A program made the position numbers and the translations under genes. Shown here one piece after another: positions 55,020 through 64,000 of a DNA stretch of 64,000 bases; position 1 is the first letter of the stretch; each line of letters opens with the position of its first letter. The stretch lies in NCBI GenBank assembly GCA_003290165.1, contig QNQO01008274.1, positions 1 to 64,000 on the forward strand. The letters run 5' to 3'. The stretch is from Berberis thunbergii (taxonomy: Eukaryota; Streptophyta; Magnoliopsida; Ranunculales; Berberidaceae). The notes under the pieces are model-generated. The model was not told the DNA's origin. It did not search any database and saw nothing but the letters and a program-made list of their open reading frames with translations.

Positions 55020-55800
55020 GATCAAATCTCTAACCTAAAACTGCACCCAAAGAAAAATCACTTGCATTGCACATAATTTGAAATGGAAGGTTCCAATTAG
55101 GTGTCATCATAATTGGTTCAGACATGACTAACCTTTTCAAATCAGAGAAGGAAGTCATGCAATCTTCTGTCCATATAAACTCAACATCGATCCTTAGCAA
55201 CGTACAAATAGGTATAGAAATCTTGGAAAAGTCTTATATGAATATTCTATAAAATCCCGTGTGCCCTAAGAAGCTTCACACCCCCTTATAGATATAGGAT
55301 GTGGTAATTTGGAGATGATGTCGATCTTTGCCTTGTCCACTTCAATGCCTCTACTAGAAATGACAAGACCTAACAAAATTCCATGTTGTACCATGAAATG
55401 ATATTTTTTTTCCTAATTCAACACTAAATTGCAGTCTTCACATCTCTTAAGGACAAACTTCAAGTGGTGAAGGCATTCATCAAAGTTAGAACCAAAAACA
55501 CTAAAATCATCCATAAATACCTCGGTGAACCACTCCACCATGTCCGAGAATATGCTCATCGTACACCTCTAAAATGTGGCAGATGCATTACATAACCCGA
55601 ATGACATCCTCTTGAGTAAGGCTAGGGAACCAGGTTTTGCAACCAGATTCTCCAACCAGGATGATGTGGTATCACATAAGAGTTTTTACTTCCTCGAGAT
55701 ACACATAAACACTTTGAGGATTTCATCATTCTTTCAAGATCATGCCACGTCACCCTGATTGCATAACATGGTTTCCTAGCATTTTCCCATCATCTTATAT
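55020..55800 (-). pseudogene. Athila-type reverse transcriptase remnant
   Basis: The minus strand gives, in broken frames, DDFSVFGSNFDECLHHLKFV (the YxDD region, about 55440-55520), LKRCEDCNLVLN, KYHFMVQHGILLG and SSRGIEVDKAKIDIISKLP. Upstream, the RT palm start is only partly readable. RNase H is missing or unreadable, and the distance to the integrase is shorter than normal, so an internal deletion is likely. Confidence 0.82.
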
Positions 55801-56006
55801 GCATATGTGTTAAAAGGGCATGCTCCATATTCAGCTTTGTGAAGTTATGAGTGATGATAGTCTCTAGTGGATCAACCCTATGCACCTGATAAACATGCTC
55901 AACAACACTTTGAACAACATCAATATTAAAACAATCATGTTTATCATGTGATAATTTTTATTATCAAATACCTTAAATTTTATCTTTTCACCATTTGCTT
56001 TCATGT
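55801..56006 (-). other. Athila-type protease-RT linker, unreadable
   Basis: Decayed internal sequence of the same element. No motif recognised. Confidence 0.5.
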
Positions 56007-56387
56007 TTATAGTACCATTTTAACACAAACTTTCGTATCAGTAATATGCATAAAGGGTCTTCCTAAAATAATAGGCAAAAATGATAGCGTAGAAAGTTCT
56101 TCCATATCTAAGACAATAAAATCCACAGGTAATGTAAATTGATTTACCTGAACCAAGACATCCTCTAAAATGCCTCTAGGTCTTTTAATGTTTTTGTCTG
56201 TCAACTGCAATGAAATTGAGGTTGGTTTAAGTTCCACCAACTTCAATTTCTCATAAACTGTGTACAGCAGCAAATTGATGCTAGCTCCTAAATCAAGCAG
56301 AGCGTGTTCAAGGATTTCATTACCAATTCTGCAAGGAATAGTAAAACTGCCTGGAAATTTTAGCCTTGGTGGTAATTTTCTCAACAA
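56007..56387 (-). pseudogene. Athila-type aspartic protease domain
   Basis: A 126-codon open frame reads MLRKLPPRLKFPGSFTIPC, then LLDLGASINLL (Athila protease active site, DLG in place of DTG), ELKPTSISLQLTD, PRGILEDVLVQV, LPVDFIVLDME and LGRPFMHI. DLGASINL is the usual form in this lineage, so the active site itself is not damaged. It is the best preserved part of this element. Confidence 0.9.
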
Positions 56388-56865
56388 AATCGCATTTATT
56401 TCTTCGTTTCAATGCAACTTTCTCATATTCTTAAAATTCTCTTTTGTGAGTACAATAATTCATTAACAACTTGGCATGACATGAAATCTTTTGAATTGCA
56501 GCAAGTGAAATAATATCAATTTTTCTATTTTCTTTAAAGTTCAAAAATATCAAGAATTTGGTTATCTTTTTTTTGTTTGACTAACCTTTGAGGGAAGGGT
56601 GGGAATATCACCTTCTTCTTTTTCTCACTTACCTCGTTGGAATGTGTGGTTTTTGTAGGATTTGTTTCCATTTTTTCTTCCCCATTCTCATCCATTCCCA
56701 CCTGTTGTCAATAACTTTTCCACTCCTAAGGACTGTCACGGCCTTGAGCTACTCCATTATCTAGGGTTGGGTATGGTTTGTGCTAGAATATCTCCGTTCT
56801 TTCTCTCACTCAACTCCATGGCTGTTTGACCTACTTGTGCCTCCAATCTTTGAATGACTTGACCG

Positions 56866-58063
56866 TAGGGATGGCAACGGGGCGGATTTAAGCAAATCCA
56901 TCCCCGCCCCGCTGAGAATTGCAGGGATTAAAATCCGCCCCGCATATCCGTTTGGTATTATTTTTCAAAACCGCCCCCGCCCTAGACGGATTTGCGGATA
57001 TCCGCCCCGCCCCAGATATCCGCATGAAAATTTCTTTCATTACAGTTTTACGATTATTTATACATTAAAAAAAAACATACAACAAATTAAAAAAAAATCA
57101 GATATCTGAATCTCTAATATAAACAAATTACAACAAATTACAAAAAAAAAAACGATCTAAAAATTACAACAAATTCGATCTAAAATTACAACAAATTACC
57201 AAAAAAAAAATCAGATCTGATCTGAACTCTAAGATCGAGATCAGATCTGATGAGATCGAAATCGAGATCGGATCCGAGATCAAGATCTGATGAGATTCTG
57301 ATCTGATTAGATCGAGGTTTGATCTGATGAGATCGAGGTCTGATCTAATGAGATCGGATAGATCAGATCAGATATGATCTCTGATCACATCTGAGATCTG
57401 ATCTAAGATCAAATCTGATCAGATCTTAGATCTGGGAAGGAGAAGGAGAAGGATAAGGGGTGACGACCGCCTTCGCTGTGATCTTGATCTTCAAATAGAG
57501 ATCTCTCTGCGAGGGAGGCAGATCGCGCGGTGTGAGGGGAGAAGGGAGGCAGATCGCGGCGTGAGGGAGAAGAAAAGACGAAGGGACACGACCTGACGAC
57601 CTTTGCTGTGATGAAGGACTGGACAAGAGAGAGACCTCGCTGTGACGAAGGACCGGAGACGAGAGAGAAAGGGGTAGGAACAAGACTGGACTGGAGACGA
57701 GAGAGAGACGGGTGCTCTCTGCTTTTGCTCCTCTTCCTCTGTTTGTTTGAACTGAAAAAATGAAGTGAAGAGTGATTGAGAGAGAGAGGTCAGAGGAAAG
57801 GTGAGACTGTGAGAGGCTGAGGCAGAAGAGAGATGTAGGTTTTTTTTTCGCATTTAAAGTGTTGAGGGTATTTTTGTAATATTAACACTTAAACGGATAT
57901 CCGCGGGGCGGATATGGCCAAATCCGTATCCGCCCCGAATATTTAATGGATGTTGTTTGGATATCCGTATCCACCCCAAAATCCGTTTAGGCATATCCAA
58001 AATCGCCCCAAACGGATTGGGTGGGGCGGATATCCGTGAAAATCCGCTCCACTGCCATCCCTA
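56866..58063. mobile_element. Non-autonomous hAT-type element (1198 bp) inside Athila gag
   Basis: It is flanked by a perfect 8-bp duplication CTTGACCG (56858-56865 and 58064-58071). The left end TAGGGATGGCAACGGGGCGG and the right end, reverse-complemented TAGGGATGGCAGTGGAGCGG, form terminal inverted repeats. Subterminal regions hold many GGATATCCGCCCCGCC-type motifs. The centre (57200-57430) is dense in GATC/AGATCT-type words, followed by a purine-rich stretch. Minus-strand open frames at 57426-57853 are low-complexity Ser/Leu/Pro text and probably not genes. No transposase. Confidence 0.92.
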
Positions 58064-58409
58064 CTTGACCGGTTTAAGCATTGGTCTGTTGTTGTATAGT
58101 CTAAAACTGAAATGTGGCATATTCAAGACCATCATTTTTCTGCTCAGGATTGGGTTGTACCCTTTATGGTGGTTTTTGAAAATTTTATTTCCCTACTGTA
58201 AATTTCTCTACTGGCCTTGTGGTTTTAGATTGTTTTGGTTCCACTCCAAGCAAAATTGGGGTGATTTCTCCACCTTAAATTGTAAGTATTGGAATAGGGA
58301 TTGTTCTTGGGTGGATAGTTGTTTTGTCCCACAAAGTTTGCATGCTCCCATTCTGTAAAAGAAGACATAGGACAAGTCTTAGTAGTATGATTAGAACAAG
58401 AAGATATAG

Positions 58410-58690
58410 TACATACTTCAACTTGAGCACACCCACAGGAATAGACTTGGGAAACTTCTTCCATAGTTTTAGAATCTTCATCTTCTTCCCAACTCCAATG
58501 TCTGTTGTCTTGTATCAACGCAATTTTCTTTTAACATATAACACATACTTACACTTGAGGGCACCAGTAGGAATAGACTTGGACAACTTCTTTATGGATT
58601 TTAAGGGAATCCATAGTTTTTGAATCTTCACCTTCTTCCCAACTCCAATGTTCGTCGTCTTGTATTGGTGCTATTTTCTTTTCCACTGAA
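58410..58690. repeat. Tandem duplication of about 132 bp in Athila gag region
   Basis: Two copies beginning ACATACTTMMACTTGAG and sharing AGGAATAGACTTGG and CTTCTTCCCAACTCCAATG. The second copy carries a small insertion. Confidence 0.75.
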
Positions 58691-58700
58691 CCTGTAGGTT

Positions 58701-60719
58701 GTAGGACTCAACCTTTTTGTTCAAAACATTATTGTCACAGTAGCACAATTCCATCTCCTTAGGAGATCTAGGGTTTGGCTAGCTCAAACTAAATCAATTC
58801 TACAGAACATACCTCTAAGTGGGAAGTAGTGCGTCTTTCAAGAACCCTACAATCTCTAGAACAACTAGTTGGTAGATATAGGTTGGAAAAAGCTCGGCAA
58901 GATCAAGAATAATCTTGTCCATTGCCAAAAGAAACAAAAAAGTTTAGACTACTGCTGAGGCAATGTTGTACTTTTATTAACCTAATATATAAGCTTCTAA
59001 ATGTACATTTTAACTCTCAAATGCTTAAGATCAAACAAATAGTGTAGGTATCAAGAACAAGATCATTCCCATGACAATTGGATTAATTGTGTTTAAAATA
59101 ATTTTCCTAACATTACTATAATGAAACCTAATAATTAATTGAATATGAAAAGATAATGACAAAAACTAAATGTAAAACTAAATAAGTTCAAATAATGAGA
59201 AACTAAGTTCGGATTCAATATGCGCTACTAGGCATCTTCCCTTGAACAACAAAATGCACAATGATACAAACTAAATTTCAATGCTCAAATTTTGTCAACC
59301 TAAGGGCATAGGTGTCAACTCCCTAAGCTATGAATTTCCCTAAACACCGAATTAGGCATGGGTATCCACTCTAACTCTTTTCATTCTCAAGGTATTTAGC
59401 ATGGTATTTACTAAGGTGCACCTTAAAAACACAAAAATCAATGGAAATCGACAAAAGCGCAAAACCCAAACACATGGTATTTATTTCGGTCATTCATGCT
59501 GATTAATTCCAACAAATGATCTTACTTGGTTCTTTTTGTCACTTAACATAGGCATAAGACTCGGTTATCTAAATTTACCCATGTAACAATCCTCATAAAA
59601 ATCACACATATGGTGATCAAGCATAAAAAGAAATCCATATAAAGGGTGAAATTAAAAAAATTAATCAATTGAACATTTTAAAAATAGTGTACCAAGGCTT
59701 GTCAAAATTCTCACTGAGTCATAATTAGTGCTTCAATCTATCCCTAACTAAAGTGTTTAGTTACACATAATGCATGCTAAAACAATTATTTAAATAAAAC
59801 ATAGGAGAGTTTAGAAAATAAACAAACTGGGCAATGTGGCGGTGTGAGAGAAAATCGAGGGGTGAAAATAGTGAAAGAAGAAATTCATTTCATTTTTTCC
59901 CTCCTTCATTCTTCTTCTCCTTCTTCCCTGCATCAGTTCACAAATGGAGCAACCCACAGCCGCAAGGAATCATGAAACAACAGCAACAATAAACAAATCA
60001 CATTGGTTCCAGCTCCATCTTTATGCAAAAAGAAGCAGCCAATCAAGCTCATAGCTACCTAGATCAAATGCAATAAGGAGAACTCGAGCTTCAAGCACAC
60101 ATCAGGAGATCACATCCAACTTGCAAGTTCGATTGTAGTTACCCTCCTTCACGAATCAACACAAGGAATTCAGAACATATTATCTGCTCAATCACACGTT
60201 TGTCACACAACCCACGGCTTTGGTTCTTCCCCTCAAATGCAGCCACTAGCGAGATTCACTCATAGCCAAGAACTTCAGCTCTCCGGGTTACCTTCACGTA
60301 GCCAAGAAGATGAACTCAATCATAGCCCGACAGAGATAATTCACGTCAGCGAGGGAGGAAAGTAATTGCAACCCCTTTTTCTCATTTAAAAACTTTTTTT
60401 CCCTTTTCAATTTCGCTCCTTTTCCTAACAGGTTTCAACCTAAAAATCTTTGTGAATTTGAGTTTCCATTTTTAACTAGGCTTCCTTCTTTAACGACCGG
60501 CCGGCTTTGCACTGAAGTTAGTTCTTTATTTTTTCTTCTTAGCATACTATTAAAGTACATGTCAAAGACCAAAATACACGTCATATATGTAAGTAGAAAA
60601 TTAATATAAAAATACTTGCATGAACCAAATAATCTAACAAATACACTTAGAAAAACGATGTTCATATTCAAAAAAGAAACATAGTGAAAAATAAAAGTTC
60701 ACCGTCAACACCAAACAGA
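58701..60719. other. Gene-free stretch, possible 5' part of the Athila-type element
   Basis: No coding motif. Repeat-like text (for example TGCGCTACTAGGCATCTTCC near 59222) suggests retrotransposon leader or LTR sequence, but no TG...CA pair, PBS or target duplication could be fixed. Confidence 0.4.
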
Positions 60720-61740
60720 TGAACCTAGGGGTGAAGGAAAAATGTTTATTCTGCAAGACGAGATCGAAACACGGATAAACATCACCCGCAATTGAGACAC
60801 AGAAGGCATACCAAGACTTTTTAGAATCCAGTCACTTCCAAACCAACTAGGTTGCTTCTCGCAGACCTTCACAAAGAAATACTTCCCTTGTTTGGTAGTG
60901 GTTATTGTACTGGGAATGGATATGCTCTACGGTGACTTCCACTCCGATAGCTTGGGGAATGTGGTCAAATGTAATAAGGTATCTAAAAAAAATTCCCAAT
61001 ACCCTATTCGGGAAGTACATTATAATAATGGTTTAACAAACAAGTACTAAGGTCAGACACGGACATGGTGAGGTCATTCCAAATATGTTTGAAACATGCA
61101 CTAAACTCATAATCCTTATTGGGTGGGGGTTTGAAAAAGGTTAAGGGACTCTATGGGCCATTTGAAATTAATGTTGGCTGGGAGGTGTAACTCATAATGC
61201 TAATAAGACATCATCGGCCAATCACAAGCATCGCGACCAATCATAATCATCGAGAGTTTATCGTTTAGATCCGCCGACGTAAATGAACAATACGGGGACA
61301 TCATGCAAATCTCGAATGCCATGTTTTCAGAAATTATGGAAGAAACAAGAAATAATTGAGTTTTTACCTGGCAAGGAAATTCAATTAGAAAGGATGCGTC
61401 GGGTAGCTCTGATTGTGCTAAGAAACATCCAAACTCTATAACAGTTCTAAATCGGGATAAAATAAGTAGGGTCAAACAATATTTACGAGGGATTAGTTAT
61501 GCTTCACTGATCAAGATGACGCTTAGGCTCATGAGATTGCGAAAACAGTGCAAACTTTCAGTGTCAAAACCCACTTGAGAATAATGACAGGAAGGAGGTT
61601 CAATGAACCTGAATAAAAAATTCGTGCATATATGTAAAAAAGGGAAAGTCATCGGGAGTGGGTCTATATGGTCAACCATGAACATCATCATAAGAAAGCA
61701 TGAACATTATAAGAAAATAAAAAAAGAAGCCATTTGAATG
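60720..61740 (-). other. Unassigned stretch with possible decayed exons
   Basis: On the minus strand, about 61350-61475 reads IEFGCFLAQSELPDASFLIEF and ends CCTTGCCAG before GTAAAAACTC, which looks like an exon with a splice donor. About 60720-60890 gives KYFFVKVCEKQPSWFGSDW. I do not recognise either, and no connected gene model could be built. Confidence 0.3.
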
Positions 61741-61943
61741 AAATTGAACAAACCCTAAGATACGCTTTTATCAACTAAAATTTCTCGAAAGCAGTTTCCT
61801 TTTCAAATTTAACTCTAGAATAAGTTGGCTAACTTAAGAATCGGAAGCTCATCCCAAGTTGTTATTTTGTTTTGGACATCACTCAGTAGTTATTTGTGTT
61901 TTGTAGGTGACGAAGATACACGATGTCTTCGTAGCAAAGAATG

Positions 61944-62231
61944 TAATTTCTTGAAAAATGTTGAAATTTCATGAAATCTATCTTTTTTTTAGTTACAGAA
62001 ATTTCTCTCAAAGCTGAATATTTATATTTTTCATCAGACCAATTTCAATTTTCGTACATTTTAACCCGTTATAACCTTAGTTTAGTATTAAAATTTTGTT
62101 ATATAAGTGATTATTATGCAATATGTAGTTTGTAAACATTAATGAGTATTGTGACACTCTTTATGTAATATGTAAGAGTTTAAAATGCTTAAATTATATT
62201 GATAACAAAATTACAAACGAATTTTTTTACC

Positions 62232-62262
<31 letters not shown>

Positions 62263-62325
62263 CGAAATTCTTAAAATCAACTTACCGAAATTACATCAAA
62301 AATGAAATCACAATCCTTGCTTCCT
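61944..62325. repeat. Second copy of the AT-rich element found at 3642-3995
   Basis: Same orientation and order of blocks as 3642-3995: TGTTGAAATTTCATGAAAT, ATATAAGTGATTATTATGCAA, CTCTTTATGTAATATGTAAGAGTT, and AATCAACTTACCGAAATTACATC. A long T-run (about 62229-62253) is present here. No clear target duplication. Confidence 0.65.
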
Positions 62326-63717
62326 AGTTTAGATTCCAGACCGATTATGTTATTTGTTTATATTCCTGTACAACAACTAGAGTATGCCCCGTGCCATTGG
62401 CACTCCACATAATTTTATTTTTGCTAAATATTGTGTACTGAACACATCCGTCACTATTTCCATGTTCGCTCTAAATTAGTATTGAACTGTAAGCCTATTT
62501 TAAGGTAAAAATGTATATTATAAATTTTAGGATTAGACTCAGTCAAATTTGAATCAGTTCTTCCTCAATCTTTGAATTCGCCAAAGCATAAAGTGTAGGG
62601 TTTTTGTTAAAATGTGCATTTAGATGCCAAAATTATGTTTTTGGTATGATCGGCCGGTTTCATTGCTTTGAAAAATATTAAAGACGTGAAGTACATTATA
62701 CGCTTTTTTAATTATAAAATATATATTTTAAATTTTAGTGCTTATATTGATCATTGATTTTGTTGGTATCTTCAAAAATGCATTTCAACGATACTAAGTT
62801 TACCAAAATCTGACAACGATTTAGATAATTATGATAAGTTTTATTTTGTTAAAAAGAAAGACACATTATTTTCTCTCTGCCACATGTACATTTCTCAAAG
62901 TTTTATTTATTTTTTCCATTTTAAATGTTTTATATTTACAAATATGTCATAATAGGAAATAAACTTTAACCTTCAAATTCAATACATTTTTCAACTTTCA
63001 ATCATAACCATCTTTTATCTATAATTCTTTTGATTTGACTTTGTCCCAGTAAACAACGAATAGTAAAACACCACTCTGAATTGTAATATAGATATTCCAT
63101 GTAACGTCCCCTAAATCTTAGAACTCCGCCTCAAAAGCCTTAAATCGGCACGAGTTTGCTAGCACGTGCAATAACATGCTTAATAGGATAACGCGGGGCC
63201 AACCACAACCTCACACACTAAAAATGCCTCTAGATTAGCATACTTTGATACTAAACAAACTGATACTAAACAAACCCATACACCCTAACGTAACCTTCGC
63301 TGATTTTGATAGGTGTTTGAAACGTGAAGTAACAATTTGAACTTCCCGCCCGCCAGCGTCGTATCAATAAGTGCTTTAAAAATCAAAACTAAATTGAATA
63401 AGCACAGCAGTGCCATCTCACGAGCCTCATAATTACAGCATTCTCACAACTTTGAAAAAATTTGAATTCCTAATTCCTATCCAGTACTTGAGCGATTTTA
63501 ATCCTAACATACGTGGCAGCTCTCATTCCTCCTAATAACAAAAAGATATGTAACACCTCTTCGATTGCTCTCGAATTCCAGTTAACAAAGTTGCTTCCGG
63601 AAGTAACAGAAAAACAACTGACGCATTTTAAAAAATATTCGATGTCTTCCGTCTCTTTCAACGAGAATCCACTCGCTCGTTTAAATATGCAGAAGGAGAA
63701 AAGGAGTTGAGAAACCC
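62326..63717. other. Intergenic region upstream of the glutaredoxin-like gene
   Basis: AT-rich and without recognised genes. The part nearest the gene (about 63400-63717) should contain its promoter. A TTTAAATATG sequence (63680-63689) is the closest TATA-like candidate. Confidence 0.45.
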
Positions 63718-63737
63718 CTCTCTCTCTCTCTCTCTCA
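63718..63737 (+). repeat. (CT)n tract in the probable 5' leader
   Basis: Ten CT units, 45 bp upstream of the start codon at 63783. CT-rich leaders are common in plant genes. Confidence 0.8.
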
Positions 63738-63782
63738 GTAGAATTAAATCGTTCATCCGTCCGAGTTGCCTCAGTGAAACCG

Positions 63783-64000
63783 ATGGGGTGTGTGTCGTCG
63801 AGTCTACTGGATCGGGACGAAGAGTTTGCCCGACTCGGCGGGTCATCTGGACTGGGCCATCACATAGTCTCACTCACCTCCACCACTTACGGCCTTCTAA
63901 CAATCGACCCACCAACACACACAGACGCACCAACTCCACCCCGGTTCGCTCTAATTTCTCCACTCCGGTCTGAACCGGAGGTAATCAACTCATGGGAACT
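63783..64000 (+). CDS. Glutaredoxin-family protein with myristoylation signal (At5g39865-like), 5' part only
   Basis: The open frame runs from ATG at 63783 to the window edge without a stop (72 codons). It begins MGCVSSSLLDRDEEF, continues GGSSGLGHHIVSLTSTTYGLL and reaches PEVINSWEL. From memory this matches the N-terminal part of the plant glutaredoxin-like family typified by At5g39865 and At3g28850, which carry a glutaredoxin domain near the C-terminus (outside this window). Gly2 with Ser at position 6 fits N-myristoylation and Cys3 fits palmitoylation, so membrane attachment is likely. The start is chosen because the MGC signature must be amino-terminal. A longer plus-strand frame overlapping it (63707-63973) is a shadow. 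Confidence 0.85.
   Translation, partial: MGCVSSSLLDRDEEFARLGGSSGLGHHIVSLTSTTYGLLTIDPPTHTDAPTPPRFALISPLRSEPEVINSWE

Larger units (their letters stand above)
56388..58700 (-). pseudogene. Athila-type gag C-terminal region, split by the hAT element
   Basis: Near the protease (56388-56865) the minus strand reads VIFPPFPQRLVKQKK in broken frames, the conserved PFPQRL segment. Beyond the hAT element (56866-58063) it continues with QQQTNA-like and VIQRLEAQVGQ-like text across the target duplication, and at 58225-58518 with CSNHTTKTCP, ANFVGQNNYPPKNNPYSNTYN and WRNHPNFAWS, the typical Athila gag end. A 132-bp tandem duplication (58410-58690) lies upstream. The gag N-terminus and 5' LTR were not identified. 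Confidence 0.8.

Noticed and set aside
57426..57853. Ser/Leu/Pro-rich minus-strand frames
   Set aside because: Low-complexity translation of purine-rich filler inside a hAT element, with no conserved motif.
63707..63973. 88-codon plus-strand frame starting in the CT repeat
   Set aside because: It overlaps the glutaredoxin-like start in another frame and begins with repeat-encoded Leu/Ser residues.
1..64000. tRNA, rRNA or other structured RNA genes
   Set aside because: No tRNA-like cloverleaf boxes or rRNA segments were seen by eye; a covariance-model scan would be needed to exclude small ones.

Overview
This window looks like nuclear DNA of a flowering plant, most likely a eudicot. It has spliced plant-type genes, GT-AG introns, plant LTR retrotransposons of the Tat and Athila lineages, a Ty1/copia remnant and several hAT-type non-autonomous elements. 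No operons, Shine-Dalgarno sites or CRISPR arrays are visible. Only two host genes can be recognised, one at each edge, and the roughly 60 kb between them is nested transposable elements.

Layout. (1) 1-1568, minus: an IQ67-domain (IQD) calmodulin-binding protein gene. Its exon-intron structure is recognisable but several small indels break the frame. (2) 2151-3140: a hAT-type element with 8-bp target duplications. (3) 3642-8047, minus: a decayed Ty1/copia element with a PBS and a probable 5' LTR. A 354-bp element interrupts it, and it may itself sit in an older gypsy remnant. (4) 9-14.4 kb: mostly gene-free, with a 329-bp foldback MITE and a long inverted repeat. (5) 14431-31653: Tat-type element E (minus), with Tat-type element B (18924-27587, minus) nested inside it. 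(6) 32382-50936: Tat-type element C (minus), holding a hAT-like insertion (33332-34061) and Tat-type element D (38637-46881, plus). (7) 51020 to about 52700: truncated element F, one LTR plus part of an antisense ORF. (8) 53.7-58.7 kb: a decayed Athila-type gag-pol (minus), split by a second hAT element (56866-58063). (9) 58.7-63.7 kb: mostly unassigned. (10) 63783 to the edge, plus: the first 72 codons of an MGCVSS-type, probably N-myristoylated, glutaredoxin-family protein.

How the elements relate. B and C carry gag, protease, RT, RNase H, a second (archaeal-type) RNase H and integrase. D and E carry gag and protease only, and both have Arg in place of the Gly of the protease Asp-Thr-Gly motif. 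All five Tat elements share LTR termini, and the four that keep the sites share matching primer-binding and polypurine sites. This suggests that D, E and F are non-autonomous partners mobilised by B/C-type elements.

Each of the five also carries, on the opposite strand next to the 3' LTR, a gene-like unit. It has a TATA-like box 83-145 bp upstream of the start, a reading frame with a PAQxxPN motif, in D, E and F a 70-77-bp GT-AG intron at the same place, and in B, C and D a coiled-coil C-terminus. D and E further carry related tandem arrays (about 128-bp and about 179-bp units) that look like satellite seeds. This two-family arrangement with an apparently self-promoted, spliced antisense gene is the most interesting system in the window. 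All motif and homology calls were made by eye.
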